Below, piece after piece: positions 55,257 through 64,000 of a stretch of 64,000 bases of DNA. The stretch spans positions 36,192,234 through 36,256,233 of the forward strand of contig CM026400.1 in NCBI GenBank assembly GCA_014843695.1. The letters are read 5' to 3'. Numbering within the stretch: the first letter of the stretch is position 1; each line of letters opens with the position of its first letter. Both the position numbers and the translations under genes were made by a program. This stretch comes from Archivesica marissinica. Lineage: Eukaryota > Mollusca > Bivalvia > Venerida > Vesicomyidae. The notes beneath the pieces were generated by a model, which did no database searches, was not told the DNA's origin, and saw only the letters and a program-made list of their open reading frames with translations.

Positions 55257-56835
55257 TTTTGTACATATATATGGTATTTTTGTACAGGTATATGGTACTT
55301 TTGTACAGGTATATGGTATTTTTGTACAGGTATATGGTATTTTTGTACATGTATATGGTATTTTTGTACAGGTATATGGTATTTTTGTACAGGTATATGG
55401 TATTTTTGTACAGGTATATGGTATTGTATACATGTATATGGTATTTGTGTACAGGTATATGGTATTGTATACATGTATATGGTATTTGTGTACAGGTATA
55501 TGGTATTTTTGTACAGGTATATGGTATTTTTGTACATGTATATGGTATTTTTGTACAGGTATATGGTATTTTTGTACAGGTATATGGTATTTGTGTACAG
55601 GTATATGGTATTGTATACATGTATATGGTATTTGTGTACAGGTATATGGTATTGTATACATGTATATGGTATTTTTGTACAGGTATATGGTATTGTATAC
55701 ATGTATATGGTATTTTTGTACAGGTATATGGTATTGTATACATGTATATGGTATTTGTGTACAGGTATATGGTATTTTTGTACAGGTATATGGTATTTTT
55801 GTACATGTATATGGTATTTTTGTACAGGTATATGGTATTTTTGTACAGGTATATGGTATTTGTGTACAGGTATATGGTATTGTATACATGTATATGGTAT
55901 TTGTGTACAGGTATATGGTATTTTTGTACAGGTATATGGTATTGTATACATGTATATGGTATTTGTGTACAGGTATATGGTATTTTTGTACAGGTATATG
56001 GTATTTGTGTACAGGTATATGGTATTGTATACATGTATATGGTATTTGTGTACAGGTATATGGTATTTTTGTACATGTATATGGTATTTTTGTACAGGTA
56101 TATGGTATTTTTGTACAGGTATATGGTATTTGTGTACATGTATATGGTATTTTTGTACAGGTATATGGTATTTGTGTACAGGTATATGGTATTTTTGTAC
56201 AGGTATATGGTATTTTTGTACATGTATATGGTATTTTTGTACAGGTATATGGTATTTGTGTACATGTATATGGTATTTTTGTACAGGTATATGGTATTTG
56301 TGTACAGGTATATGGTATTTTTGTACAGGTATATGGTATTTTGTACATGTATATGGTATTTTTGTACAGGTATATGGTATTTTTGTACAGGTATATGGTA
56401 TTTGTGTACAGGTATATGGTATTGTATACATGTATATGGTATTTGTGTACAGGTATATGGTATTTTTGTACATGTATATTGTATTTGTGTACAGGTATAT
56501 GATATTTTGGTACAGTTATATGGTATTTTTGTACAGGTATATGGTATTTGTGTACAGGTATATGATATTTTGGTACAGTTATATGGTATTTTTGTACAGG
56601 TATATGGTATTTGTGTACAGGTATATGATATTTTGGTACAGGTATATGGTATTTTTGTACAGGTATATGGTATTTTTGTACAGGTATATGGTATTTTTGT
56701 ACATGTATATTGTATTTGTGTACAGGTATATGATATTTTGGTACAGGTATTTGGTATTTTTGTACATGTATATGGTATTTTTGTACATGTATATGGTATT
56801 TTTGATGGTATTTTTGTACAGGTATATGGTATCTG
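55257..56835. repeat. 21-bp minisatellite, about 75 copies
   Basis: The unit GTACAGGTATATGGTATTTT plus T recurs with three recurrent versions (TTTTTGTACAGG, TTTGTGTACAGG and the shorter TTGTATACATG). They are mixed in blocks, a higher-order pattern. Frames are open on both strands in several phases; I see no evidence they are used. The array lies in the 2692-bp intron of small-protein gene 1. Confidence 0.96.
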
Positions 56836-56964
56836 GGTATATTATTTATCTCAAATAGACAGTTAATATCTTACTACAATTAATATATAAATGCGTTAAT
56901 GGTAAAATAAATGTTCATAATGGTTTGCTTTTGTTTGGCATAACAATTCTTACAAAACTTCTAA

Positions 56965-57345
56965 TTACGTATCCAGCTGTATCCATTATGATTGTGCCCT
57001 TGAGTTCAAGTCCATCTGGAGCCGTTACGAGTGTGCCCATAGGCAAGGCATTTAAATTCCACATTGCCTCTTCTCTATCCCTCGTGGTGATGGATTCCAT
57101 CAGGAATGAGGCATCGAGGGTGATTAATATAAGTTGTAGGAACTTGTTTTTTTTTAACTTTATTTATTTTACAACTTATATTAATCACTCTCGTTGGCGC
57201 GGATGAAAGCGTAAATGTGGTCATTCGTATGGGAGGAAACCGGAGTACCCTGAGATAACCCACCTGTCAGATCTGGCGACCACCATACAATCTCACATAC
57301 TTCCAGGTAGGAACATGTTTCGCAATCGAGCTAAGATATGTGTAT
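56965..57345 (+). mobile_element. SINE-C copy split by SINE-A
   Basis: SINE-C runs from TTGAGTTCAAGTCCATCTGG (B-box region), TAGGCAAGGCATTTAAATTC and GATGGATTCCATCAGGAATG to GATTAATATAAGTTGTAGG. It resumes at 57307 with the tail TTTCGCAATCGAGCTAAG. The break is a SINE-A insertion with duplicated target. Confidence 0.88.
57150..57306 (-). mobile_element. SINE-A, 5-prime truncated, inside SINE-C
   Basis: GTAGGAACTTGTTT (57136-57149) and GTAGGAACATGTTT (57307-57320) are the target duplication with one change. The insert has a T-run (A-tail on its own strand), then TTAATCACTCTCGTTGGCGC and GGAGGAAACCGGAGTACCC. It stops before the tRNA-like head. Confidence 0.95.
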
Positions 57346-57420
57346 AAACTAAAGTACGTATGTTACAATCCCGTTAGTCCCGTGAGTGGAATATGAAGAA
57401 CGGTTAAAATGAAGACTTAC

Positions 57421-57586
57421 AAAGCCACGTTTCGTATCCGTTATCACCTGCACCACCGTAGCTGCCATATGGGATGTATGTATCCGCGAGGATGTCTGCA
57501 CCACCACCGTATCCGTTGCAGTGTATGAGAGCCGCTAGAGCAAGTACAAATCCCGCCATAAGCACGGTTACCATGGCAACTCTCAT
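57421..57586 (-). CDS. Signal-peptide exon of small Gly/Tyr-rich protein gene 1
   Basis: An acceptor ATATCTCAG on the minus strand is followed by AATCAATATG, the same edge as at 39333. The frame encodes MRVAMVTVLMAGFVLALAAL, a signal peptide, then IHCNGYGGGADILADTYIPY and GSYGGAGDNGYETWL, and leaves in phase 1 before a consensus donor GTAAGT. With 54627-54728 the protein is about 89 residues: signal peptide, Gly/Tyr/Asp linker of about 35 residues, hydrophobic segment and short polar tail. It could be secreted or a small membrane protein. Role unknown; a shell- or mucus-related peptide is a guess from composition. Confidence 0.65.
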
Positions 57587-57664
57587 ATTGATTCTGAGAT
57601 ATAAACAAATAAAACTAACGTAAAGCATAATGTGACGTTTTATATTCTTCACCTATTTAACCCG

Positions 57665-57895
57665 TAACCTGGTGTGGAAGTCATAGAAGTCGTGGTATTC
57701 GTGATAGCGCCGTGGAAGTTCGAGCCCCGCTAGAGCCATTACGAGTGTGCCCTTAGGCAAGGCATTAAAATTCCACATTGCCTCTTCTCTCTCCTTCATG
57801 GTGATGGATTCCATAAGGAATGAGGTCTCGAGAGTGATTAATATAAGTTGAAAGAACTTGTTTCGCAATCGAGTTAAAATAAATTTGTATAAACA
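57665..57895 (+). mobile_element. SINE-C copy
   Basis: Head GTGATAGCGCCGTGGAAG, with B box GTTCGAGCCCCGC brought close by a deletion. Then TTAGGCAAGGCATTAAAATT, GATGGATTCCATAAGGAATG, and the tail GATTAATATAAGTTGAAAG and TTTCGCAATCGAG. The shortened head shows the copy is degenerate. Confidence 0.85.
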
Positions 57896-58080
57896 ATTGG
57901 AAGGAATGTGCGTAACGCCGCATCTGATCAGTATCTATGTTGTTTGCTATTCAGAGAAGTGTTTTAGCTCCGCTACCCGAATAGAAACCATCTATTTGGT
58001 TCAAACATATTTATTTTCTATCATGTACATGAGTAATTACAACAAATAAGGAATTGGAGAGAAAGCTATGCAGCTTACGG

Positions 58081-58360
58081 GTGTGTTTTTACGTTTATTT
58101 ATCGTCGCTACCGGTTGCCCATATGAGCGACGCCTCCTGAAGAGATTAGTTATTTTAGATTGTGGAGGATAGTGCAATGATACAGACAGAGACCCATTCC
58201 AGAATCTCCTCTGTTTCTTTTACGTGCACGGTGTAAAGCACCGACACGAGACCTCGGTTTAACGTCCCATCTGAAAGACTGTTAATTTTATTAGGGTCAG
58301 ACGGGGGATCGAACCTGCGATCCCTGGATTACCAGTCCAGCGTGTTACCACTGGTCCGTC
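58081..58360 (-). mobile_element. SINE-B copy, full length, with target duplication
   Basis: TGCAGCTTACGG at 58069-58080 and 58361-58372 brackets the element. It runs from the tail TACGTTTATTTATCGTCGCT to a complete head (minus strand GACGGACCAGTGGTAACACG, CTGGACTGGTAATCCAGG, GCAGGTTCGATCCCCCG). The anticodon-like stem-loop with GGT would fit a tRNA-Thr origin. Confidence 0.95.
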
Positions 58361-58372
58361 TGCAGCTTACGG

Positions 58373-58807
58373 TTGTCCTCTCAATCTATTTATAGTAATG
58401 TTTGATTATTAGTTGGCGCCAAATATAAAACACTAGTTGACCGATTAGGAATTATGTTCAGGGGGTATGGTGCGTACGGCGCAGAAGCAGAGAGCTGTTA
58501 CAGAATGCTTCTCTATTTATTTTATGTTTTTCTATTTTGTTTTCTTGTCCTTTCTAATCCTGATCATTTATTTTCATCTAAAATAATATAGTTGTTACAG
58601 TACACATCGCTACGGTCATTTTGTTAACATTAATCTGGTTTATTGGGGGAGGGCACTAGCTAATGTTGGTAAAACTTGTTGCCCAACCCATTTGCTTCTA
58701 GATTTTATTCTAACAGTGTGCAAGTATAAGCATAGCATTGCAGTTGTATCAGTTTGCTTATATTTGTATTGTATATAAATAAGCAATAAAATATGATTAA
58801 ACTAATT
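58373..58807. other. Non-coding spacer
   Basis: AT-rich unique DNA. No gene or repeat recognised. Confidence 0.45.
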
Positions 58808-58962
58808 GTGTTCAGTGTATATGTATATGATTGTGTTCAGTGTATATGTATATGATTGTGTTCAGTGTATATGTATATGATTGTGTTCAGTGTATATGTA
58901 TATGATTGTGTTCAGTGTATATGTATATGATTGTGTTCAGTGTATATGTATATGATTATTTC
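58808..58962. repeat. 25-bp minisatellite, about 6 copies
   Basis: GTGTTCAGTGTATATGTATA plus TGATT repeats six times with no visible differences. Confidence 0.95.
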
Positions 58963-59015
58963 TATGGAAAGCATAAAAAATCTATATATTACAATTTTGA
59001 CTTTATACTTTCCAT

Positions 59016-59312
59016 ACAGATGGATCTGTAGTCCAGTGGTACCACGCTGGACTGGTAATCCAGGGATCGCAGGTTCGATCCCCCGTCTGACCCTAATAAA
59101 AGTAACGGTCTTTCAGATGGGACATTAAACCGAGGACTCGTGTCGGTGCTTTGCATCGTGCACGTAAAACAAACAGAGCAGACTCTGGAACGGGTGTATG
59201 TCTGTATCAATGCACTATCCTCTATAAATCTAAAATGATTAATCTCTTCAGGAGGCGTCGCTCATATGGGCAACCGGTAGCGACGATAAATAAACGTAAA
59301 ACACACTCGTAC
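59016..59312 (+). mobile_element. SINE-B copy, full length, with target duplication
   Basis: ATACTTTCCAT at 59005-59015 and 59313-59323. Head GATCTGTAGTCCAGTGGTAC, CTGGACTGGTAATCCAGG, CAGGTTCGATCCCCC. Body CTTTCAGATGGGACATTAAA. Tail GGAGGCGTCGCTCATATGGG and GATAAATAAACGTAAAACAC. This is the best reference copy of SINE-B here. Confidence 0.96.
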
Positions 59313-59323
59313 ATACTTTCCAT

Positions 59324-59954
59324 CGATATACATAGACGAGAATGAAAATAAAGTTTGTATCAAACTAAAATACCGATATACTTACGTGAGCCAGTGGGTC
59401 TCCTTACAACAAATGAACTGGCTGTATACACTTGCCACAGTTCAACCTTTAATACATCTATAAAAGTTAACATTTCTAAATCCAACTTCCCTATCATCCA
59501 AACACAAATGTCCAGTATCTTGAATGTGATTGACACAGGTCAATTGAACCCATTTCCGATGAAGTCAACGGCATATTGTCACATATATATTTAATTTGAA
59601 CATTTGGCGACTTTCTTGAAATATTTATTCATATTTGGCCAAGAGGGTATGAAAACGTGACCCCTGCCTGATCTTGCTTGCAAGGAGAGTACGAACTATA
59701 CATGTGGGGTGGGGTGGGATGGGAAGTGGTTCGGGGGCGAGGGGGTTGCATCTCTCATACACGACGATCGACATAGTAGAGTTGATGCAAACTGATTGGT
59801 TTATGATAGAATATTTAGACATGGAGTGTTAGTTTTATGAGATGTTTTGGGGGTTTTTTTTTTAATGCATTTGAGAAAAGAAATCATTTATACATTTAAA
59901 TTTAAATATTACATTTAATGTCTCTTTTCTCTTCACCTTAGTTTAGTTGTAGTG
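59324..59954. other. Non-coding region
   Basis: Unique DNA with a G-rich patch (GGGGTGGGGTGGGATGGG, 59704-59722). A donor-like GTAAGT on the minus strand near 59386 ends a 30-codon frame (MLTFIDVLKVELWQ), but I see no partner exon. Confidence 0.4.
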
Positions 59955-60180
59955 ACCGACGGTTGTCACCACACGTCTGGGATCTGGACAAATAGCTTCG
60001 GGTTCAAAATCAATGTTTTAGAACATTTTGATAAACCATAGGCTTGACACTATAATACAAATTGTTTAGACCATATCCAAGCATGTTTAAAAATGACATA
60101 CCGTCACTATCAGAACAGTGATGTGGTTTTGAACCGGAAACCACTTGTCCAGACGCCACGCGTGTTGTTGACAATACATA
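59955..60180. mobile_element. Possible MITE with about 50-bp imperfect inverted arms
   Basis: The left arm (CACCACACGTCTGGGATCTG, GACAAATAGCTTCGGGTTC) and the inverse of the right arm (ACACGCGTGGCGTCTGGACA, AGTGGTTTCCGGTTC) align with several differences. No proteins. Confidence 0.5.
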
Positions 60181-60227
60181 TAACTTAGGGAAAAAACCTC
60201 ACCCAGACCTATTTTTACTGTTACTCC

Positions 60228-60640
60228 TAGCCTGAGTTCCAGTCTGTCGATTTTTCACTTTTTAACTTCTGGCCAATGATATTATGAGAAACTCAATACA
60301 GCCCAATTAATACAGACGGATATGTAGTCCAGTGGTAACACGCTGGACTGGTAATCCAGGGATCGCAGGTTCGATCCCCCGTCTGACCCTAATAAAATTA
60401 ACAGTCTTTCAGATGGGACATTAAACCGAGGTCTCGTGTCGGTGCTTTACACCGTACACGTAAAAGAACCAGAGGAGATTCTGGAATGGGTCTCTATCTG
60501 TATCATGCACTATCCTCCAAAATCTAAAATTACTAATCTCTTCAGGAGGCGTCGCTCATATGGGTAACCGGTAGCGACGATAAATAAACGTAAAAACACA
60601 CAGCCCAATTAATGGTATCGGTGTTAAAATATATTTATTT
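60228..60640. mobile_element. TAGCCTGAG-type MITE interrupted by SINE-B
   Basis: It starts TAGCCTGAGTTCCAGTCTGT, continues TTTAACTTCTGGCCAATG and AGAAACTCAATACAGCCCAA. After the SINE it resumes with TTAATGGTATCGGTGTTAAA and ATATATTTATTTGACTATG. The right border is not clear. Confidence 0.72.
60312..60599 (+). mobile_element. SINE-B copy, full length, inside a MITE
   Basis: ACAGCCCAATTAAT at 60298-60311 and again at 60600-60613 is a perfect 14-bp target duplication. The element has a complete head (GATATGTAGTCCAGTGGTAA, GGTTCGATCCCCCG), body and tail (GATAAATAAACGTAAAAACA). The perfect duplication suggests a fairly recent insertion. Confidence 0.97.
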
Positions 60641-60659
60641 GACTATGTTACTATGTTAC

Positions 60660-61403
60660 TATGTGCTTAGTAGGTTTGATTCAAAGATTGTTTCTGTTCA
60701 TGATATATAATATGTTTGCCTTCCCAAGAATGTGTTCCTTAATTTCCTGTCGAAAACAAATCAAGGCCAATCATGTTTTCGTTTATTTATTGTGCTCCTT
60801 CTATATTAGCGTTTGTAAATACTACTCTAAGATGTGCTAGACATTGACCCTAACGGTGACTATGAAAAATAGTGACATGATATGTTGATTGCTTTTTATA
60901 GTCGACACGAGTTACATTAAGTATCTATTGTTCTAGAGATTCGTTAACTAACCACAACTTTTTAAATTCAATTTCAATTTTCAATTTCAATCATAATTGA
61001 GTCAATAGTTAAATTTAGTATTCAAAGAAGCACCGAGGCAACTGCCTCGTTCAAAATTTCCAAAGCAAAAAAACAAATGAAATAAATAAAATGCATAAAA
61101 TATCCCTTTGTTGTATAAAATGCTGACTGCTAGAGAGCTGAAAGGTCAGTACATAAGTATACGTCTAAACTCATTAAATCAGGAATCGCAGGAAATCGCT
61201 TCTATGCCCCAACAATTTTCCTCTGGCTACGGTACTGCTTGCCTTTATTTTCTGGCAATATCATAGAAGCCATGTGCCCTTAATGTAAAACTTTACAAGA
61301 TTCTTTAGACCAAATAATATATCGCTTCCAGTCCCATAAGCACACATATATTAGGTGTGATCGTTCTTCTTTTTCAATGTAATGTATTTGTTTTGGGAAG
61401 TCA
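60660..61403. other. Non-coding region
   Basis: AT-rich unique sequence. No gene, RNA or repeat recognised. Confidence 0.45.
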
Positions 61404-63052
61404 CATGTCTCGGTCTGGTGGGTATGTGACACTCCATACTGACACTCAATAAATGTCTCGGTTTGGTGAGTATGTGACACTCCATACTGACACTCACTAA
61501 ATGTCTCGGTTTGGTGAGTATGTGACACTCCATACTGACACTCACTAAATGTCTCGGTTTGGTGGGTATGTGACACTCAATAAATGTCTCGGTTTGGTGA
61601 GTATGTGACACTCCATATTGACACTCAATAAATATCTCGGTTTGGTGAGTATGTGACACTCCATACTGACACTCAATAAATATCTCGGTTTGGTGAGTAT
61701 GTGACACTCAATACTGACACTCAATAAATATCTCGGTTTGGTGAGTATGTGACACTCCATACTGACACTCAATAAATGTCTCGGTTTGGTGGGTATGTGA
61801 CACTCCATACTGACACTCACTAAATATCTCGGTTTGGTGTGTATGTGACACTCAATACTGACACTCAATAAATGTCTCGGTTTGGTGAGTATGTGACACT
61901 CCATACTGACACTCACTAAATATCTCGGTTTGGTGAGTATGAGACACTCAATACTGACACTCAATAAATATCTCGGTTTGGTGAGTATGTGACACTCCAT
62001 ACTGACACTCACTAAATGTCTCGGTTTGGTGGGTATGTGACACTCCATACTGACACTCACTAAATGTCTCGGTTTGGTGAGTATGTGACACTCCATACTG
62101 AGATTCACTAAATGTCTCGGTTTGGTGGGTATGTGACACTCAATAAATGTCTCGGTTTGGTGAGTATGTGACACTCCATACTGACACTCAATAAATGTCT
62201 CGGTTTGGTGAGTATGTGACACTCCATTCTGACACTCACTAAATGTCTCGGTTTGGTGGGTATGTGACACTCAATAAATGTCTCGGTTTGGTGAGTATGT
62301 GATACTCAATAAATGTCTCGGTTTGGTGAGTATGTGACACTCCATACTGACACTCAATAAATGTCTCGGTTTGGTGGGTATGTGACACTCAATAAATGTC
62401 TCGGTTTGGTGAGTATGTGACACTCAATAAATGTCTCGGTTTGGTGAGTATGTGACACTCAATAAATATCTCGGTTTGGTGAGTATGTGACACTCAATAA
62501 ATATCTCGGTTTGGTGAGTATGTGACACTCCATACTGACACTCAATAAATATCTCGGTTTGGTGAGTATGTGACACTCAATACTGACACTCACTAAATAT
62601 CTCGGTTTGGTGAGTATGTGACACTCAATAAATGTCTCGGTTTGGTGAGTATGTGACACTCCATACTGACACTCAATAAATGACTCGGTTTGGTGGGTAT
62701 GAGACACTCCATACTGACACTCAATAAATATCTCGGTTTGGTGGGTATGAGACACTCAATACTGACACTCAATAAATATCTCGGTTTGGTGAGTATGTGA
62801 CACTCAATACTGACACTCAATAAATATCTCGGTTTGGTGAGTATGTGACACTCAATACTGACACTCAATAAATATCTCGGTTTGGTGAGTATGTGACACT
62901 CAATACTGACACTCAATAAATATCTCGGTTTGGTGAGTATGTGACACTCCATACTGACACTCAATAAATATCTCGGTTTGGTGAGTATGTGACACTCCAT
63001 ACTGACACTCACTAAATGTCTCGGTTTGGTGTGTATGTGACACTCCATACAT
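61404..63052. repeat. 48-bp array with shortened units
   Basis: The full unit is TGTCTCGGTTTGGTGAGTAT, GTGACACTCCATACTGACAC and TCAATAAA. A shorter version lacks the CCATACTGACACT part and is about 35 bp long. Variants (GTCTCGG or ATCTCGG, GAGTAT or GGGTAT, CAATAAA or CACTAAA) are mixed. The last unit ends CACTCCATACATGTATCG, which is the start of the next array's unit. Confidence 0.96.
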
Positions 63053-63232
63053 GTATCGTCAGTTTAATAATATTTTGTTGAATTCATCATGATATAATAT
63101 ACAACACAATGTTACAAAAATATAACATGATAATACAAATGGTTTGGGCCATACATTTTAATAACATTACAAAACTGCCCACACCAGAACGTCACATTTA
63201 TGCATAATTAAACGAAATGAATGATGTAAATG
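63053..63232. other. Spacer between two related arrays
   Basis: About 180 bp of AT-rich sequence with no recognisable feature separates the two arrays. Confidence 0.6.
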
Positions 63233-64000
63233 AATCGTTCTGGTGGCTGTATGACACTACATACATGTATCGTTTTGGTGGCTGTATGACACTCCAAACA
63301 TGTCTCGTTCTGGTGGCTATATGACACTCCATACATGTATCGGTCTGGTGGCTATATGACACTCATTACATGTATCGTTCTATATGACACTCCATACATG
63401 TATCGTTCTGGTGGCTATATGACACTCCATACATGCATCGTTCTTGTGGTTATATGACACTCCAAACATGTATCGTTCTGGTGGCTATATGACACTCCAT
63501 ACATGTATCGTTCTGGTGGTTATATGACACTCCATACATGTATCGTTCTGGTGGCTATATGACACTCCATACATGTATCGTTCTGGTGGCTATATGACAC
63601 TCCATACATGTATCGTTCTGGTGGCTATATGACACTCCATACATGTATCGTTCTGGTGGCTATATGACACTCCATACATGTATCGTTCTGGTGGCTATAT
63701 GACACTACATACATGTATCGTTCTGGTGGCTATATGACACTCCATACATGTATCGTTCTGGTGGCTATATGACACTCCATACATGTATCGTTCTTGTGGT
63801 TATATGGCACTCCATACATGTATCGTTCTGGTGGCTATATGACACTCCATACATGTATCATTCTGGTGGCTATATGACACTCCATACATGTCTCGTTCTG
63901 GTGGCTATATGACACTCCATACATGTATCATTCTGGTGGCTATATGACACTCCATACATGTCTCGTTCTGGTGGCTATATGACACTCCATACATGTATCA
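63233..64000. repeat. 35-bp array, about 22 copies, runs off the window
   Basis: The unit CGTTCTGGTGGCTATATGAC plus ACTCCATACATGTAT is repeated to the last base. Variants include TCATTC, TCTCGTTC and GGTTATATG. It resembles the 48-bp unit over TGGTGxxTATxTGACACTCCATAC, so both arrays share an ancestor. Confidence 0.96.

Noticed and set aside
55138..56866. Tyr/Cys-rich frames of 370-535 codons
   Set aside because: All are open phases of the 21-bp minisatellite; five overlapping frames cannot all be genes and none has flanking coding signals.
58310..58360. Functional tRNA genes at SINE heads (also 59016, 60312, 29001)
   Set aside because: Each is followed by a SINE body and tail and bounded by target-site duplications. 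The acceptor stems do not close properly, so they are SINE promoters and not tRNA genes.
59355..59600. Possible exon on the minus strand before a GTAAGT at 59386
   Set aside because: A good donor, but no clear partner exon or acceptor and no similarity to the small-protein family.

Overview
The window is animal nuclear DNA, built almost entirely of tandem repeats and small transposons. It has tRNA-headed SINEs, TIR-bearing MITEs, non-LTR retrotransposon relics, spliced small exons with GT-AG borders, and no operons. The SINE types, the L2/CR1-like reverse transcriptase remnant and the Gly/Tyr-rich secreted peptides suggest a marine invertebrate, most likely a bivalve mollusc. That assignment is inference, because no species marker gene is present.

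Layout. 1-15610 is a 20-bp satellite that enters from the left edge, with a degraded or mis-assembled block at 13361-13712. 15736-18720 holds a 45-bp minisatellite, two SINE-A copies, a Tc1/mariner-like MITE swollen by a 75-bp internal array, and a possible plus-strand gene start (17949-18006, 18341-18445). 18722-27902 is a very uniform 36-bp satellite interrupted by a 1000-N gap. 27955-32660 is a mosaic of LINE-B, SINEs and MITEs, including two single 36-bp monomers facing each other as a 28-bp perfect inverted repeat (31630-31864). 32661-41700 carries the minus-strand exons of a small secreted or membrane protein gene, mixed with SINEs, a 21-bp E-box-rich array and an ATC/GTC microsatellite. 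41815-44033 is a 45-bp array. 44085-53490 is a transposon graveyard with a dead LINE-A broken by two later insertions. 53515-57593 is a second small-protein gene on the minus strand, its intron filled by two minisatellites. 57665-61400 is more SINEs and MITEs, and 61404-64000 holds two related 48-bp and 35-bp arrays running off the right edge.

The only coding content I regard as credible is a family of minus-strand small-protein exons. Two exons encode a signal peptide plus a Gly-rich stretch (39209-39326, 57421-57586). Both start after an acceptor followed by AATCAATATG and end in splice phase 1. Four matching phase-1 exons (32661-32758, 34929-35041, 37390-37493, 54627-54728) encode a short hydrophobic segment and a polar tail with an N-glycosylation sequon. 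This gives at least two genes of about 73 and 89 residues, one of them possibly with alternative last exons.

Five SINE families are labelled here A to E. A and C share a 3-prime tail, and B and E share another, as expected if each pair uses one partner LINE. Several arrays clearly arose inside transposons (75-bp in a mariner-like MITE, 42-bp in another MITE, 43-bp in SINE-D, probably the 20-bp array at 48.7 kb), so local tandem expansion of small elements is the main theme of the window.
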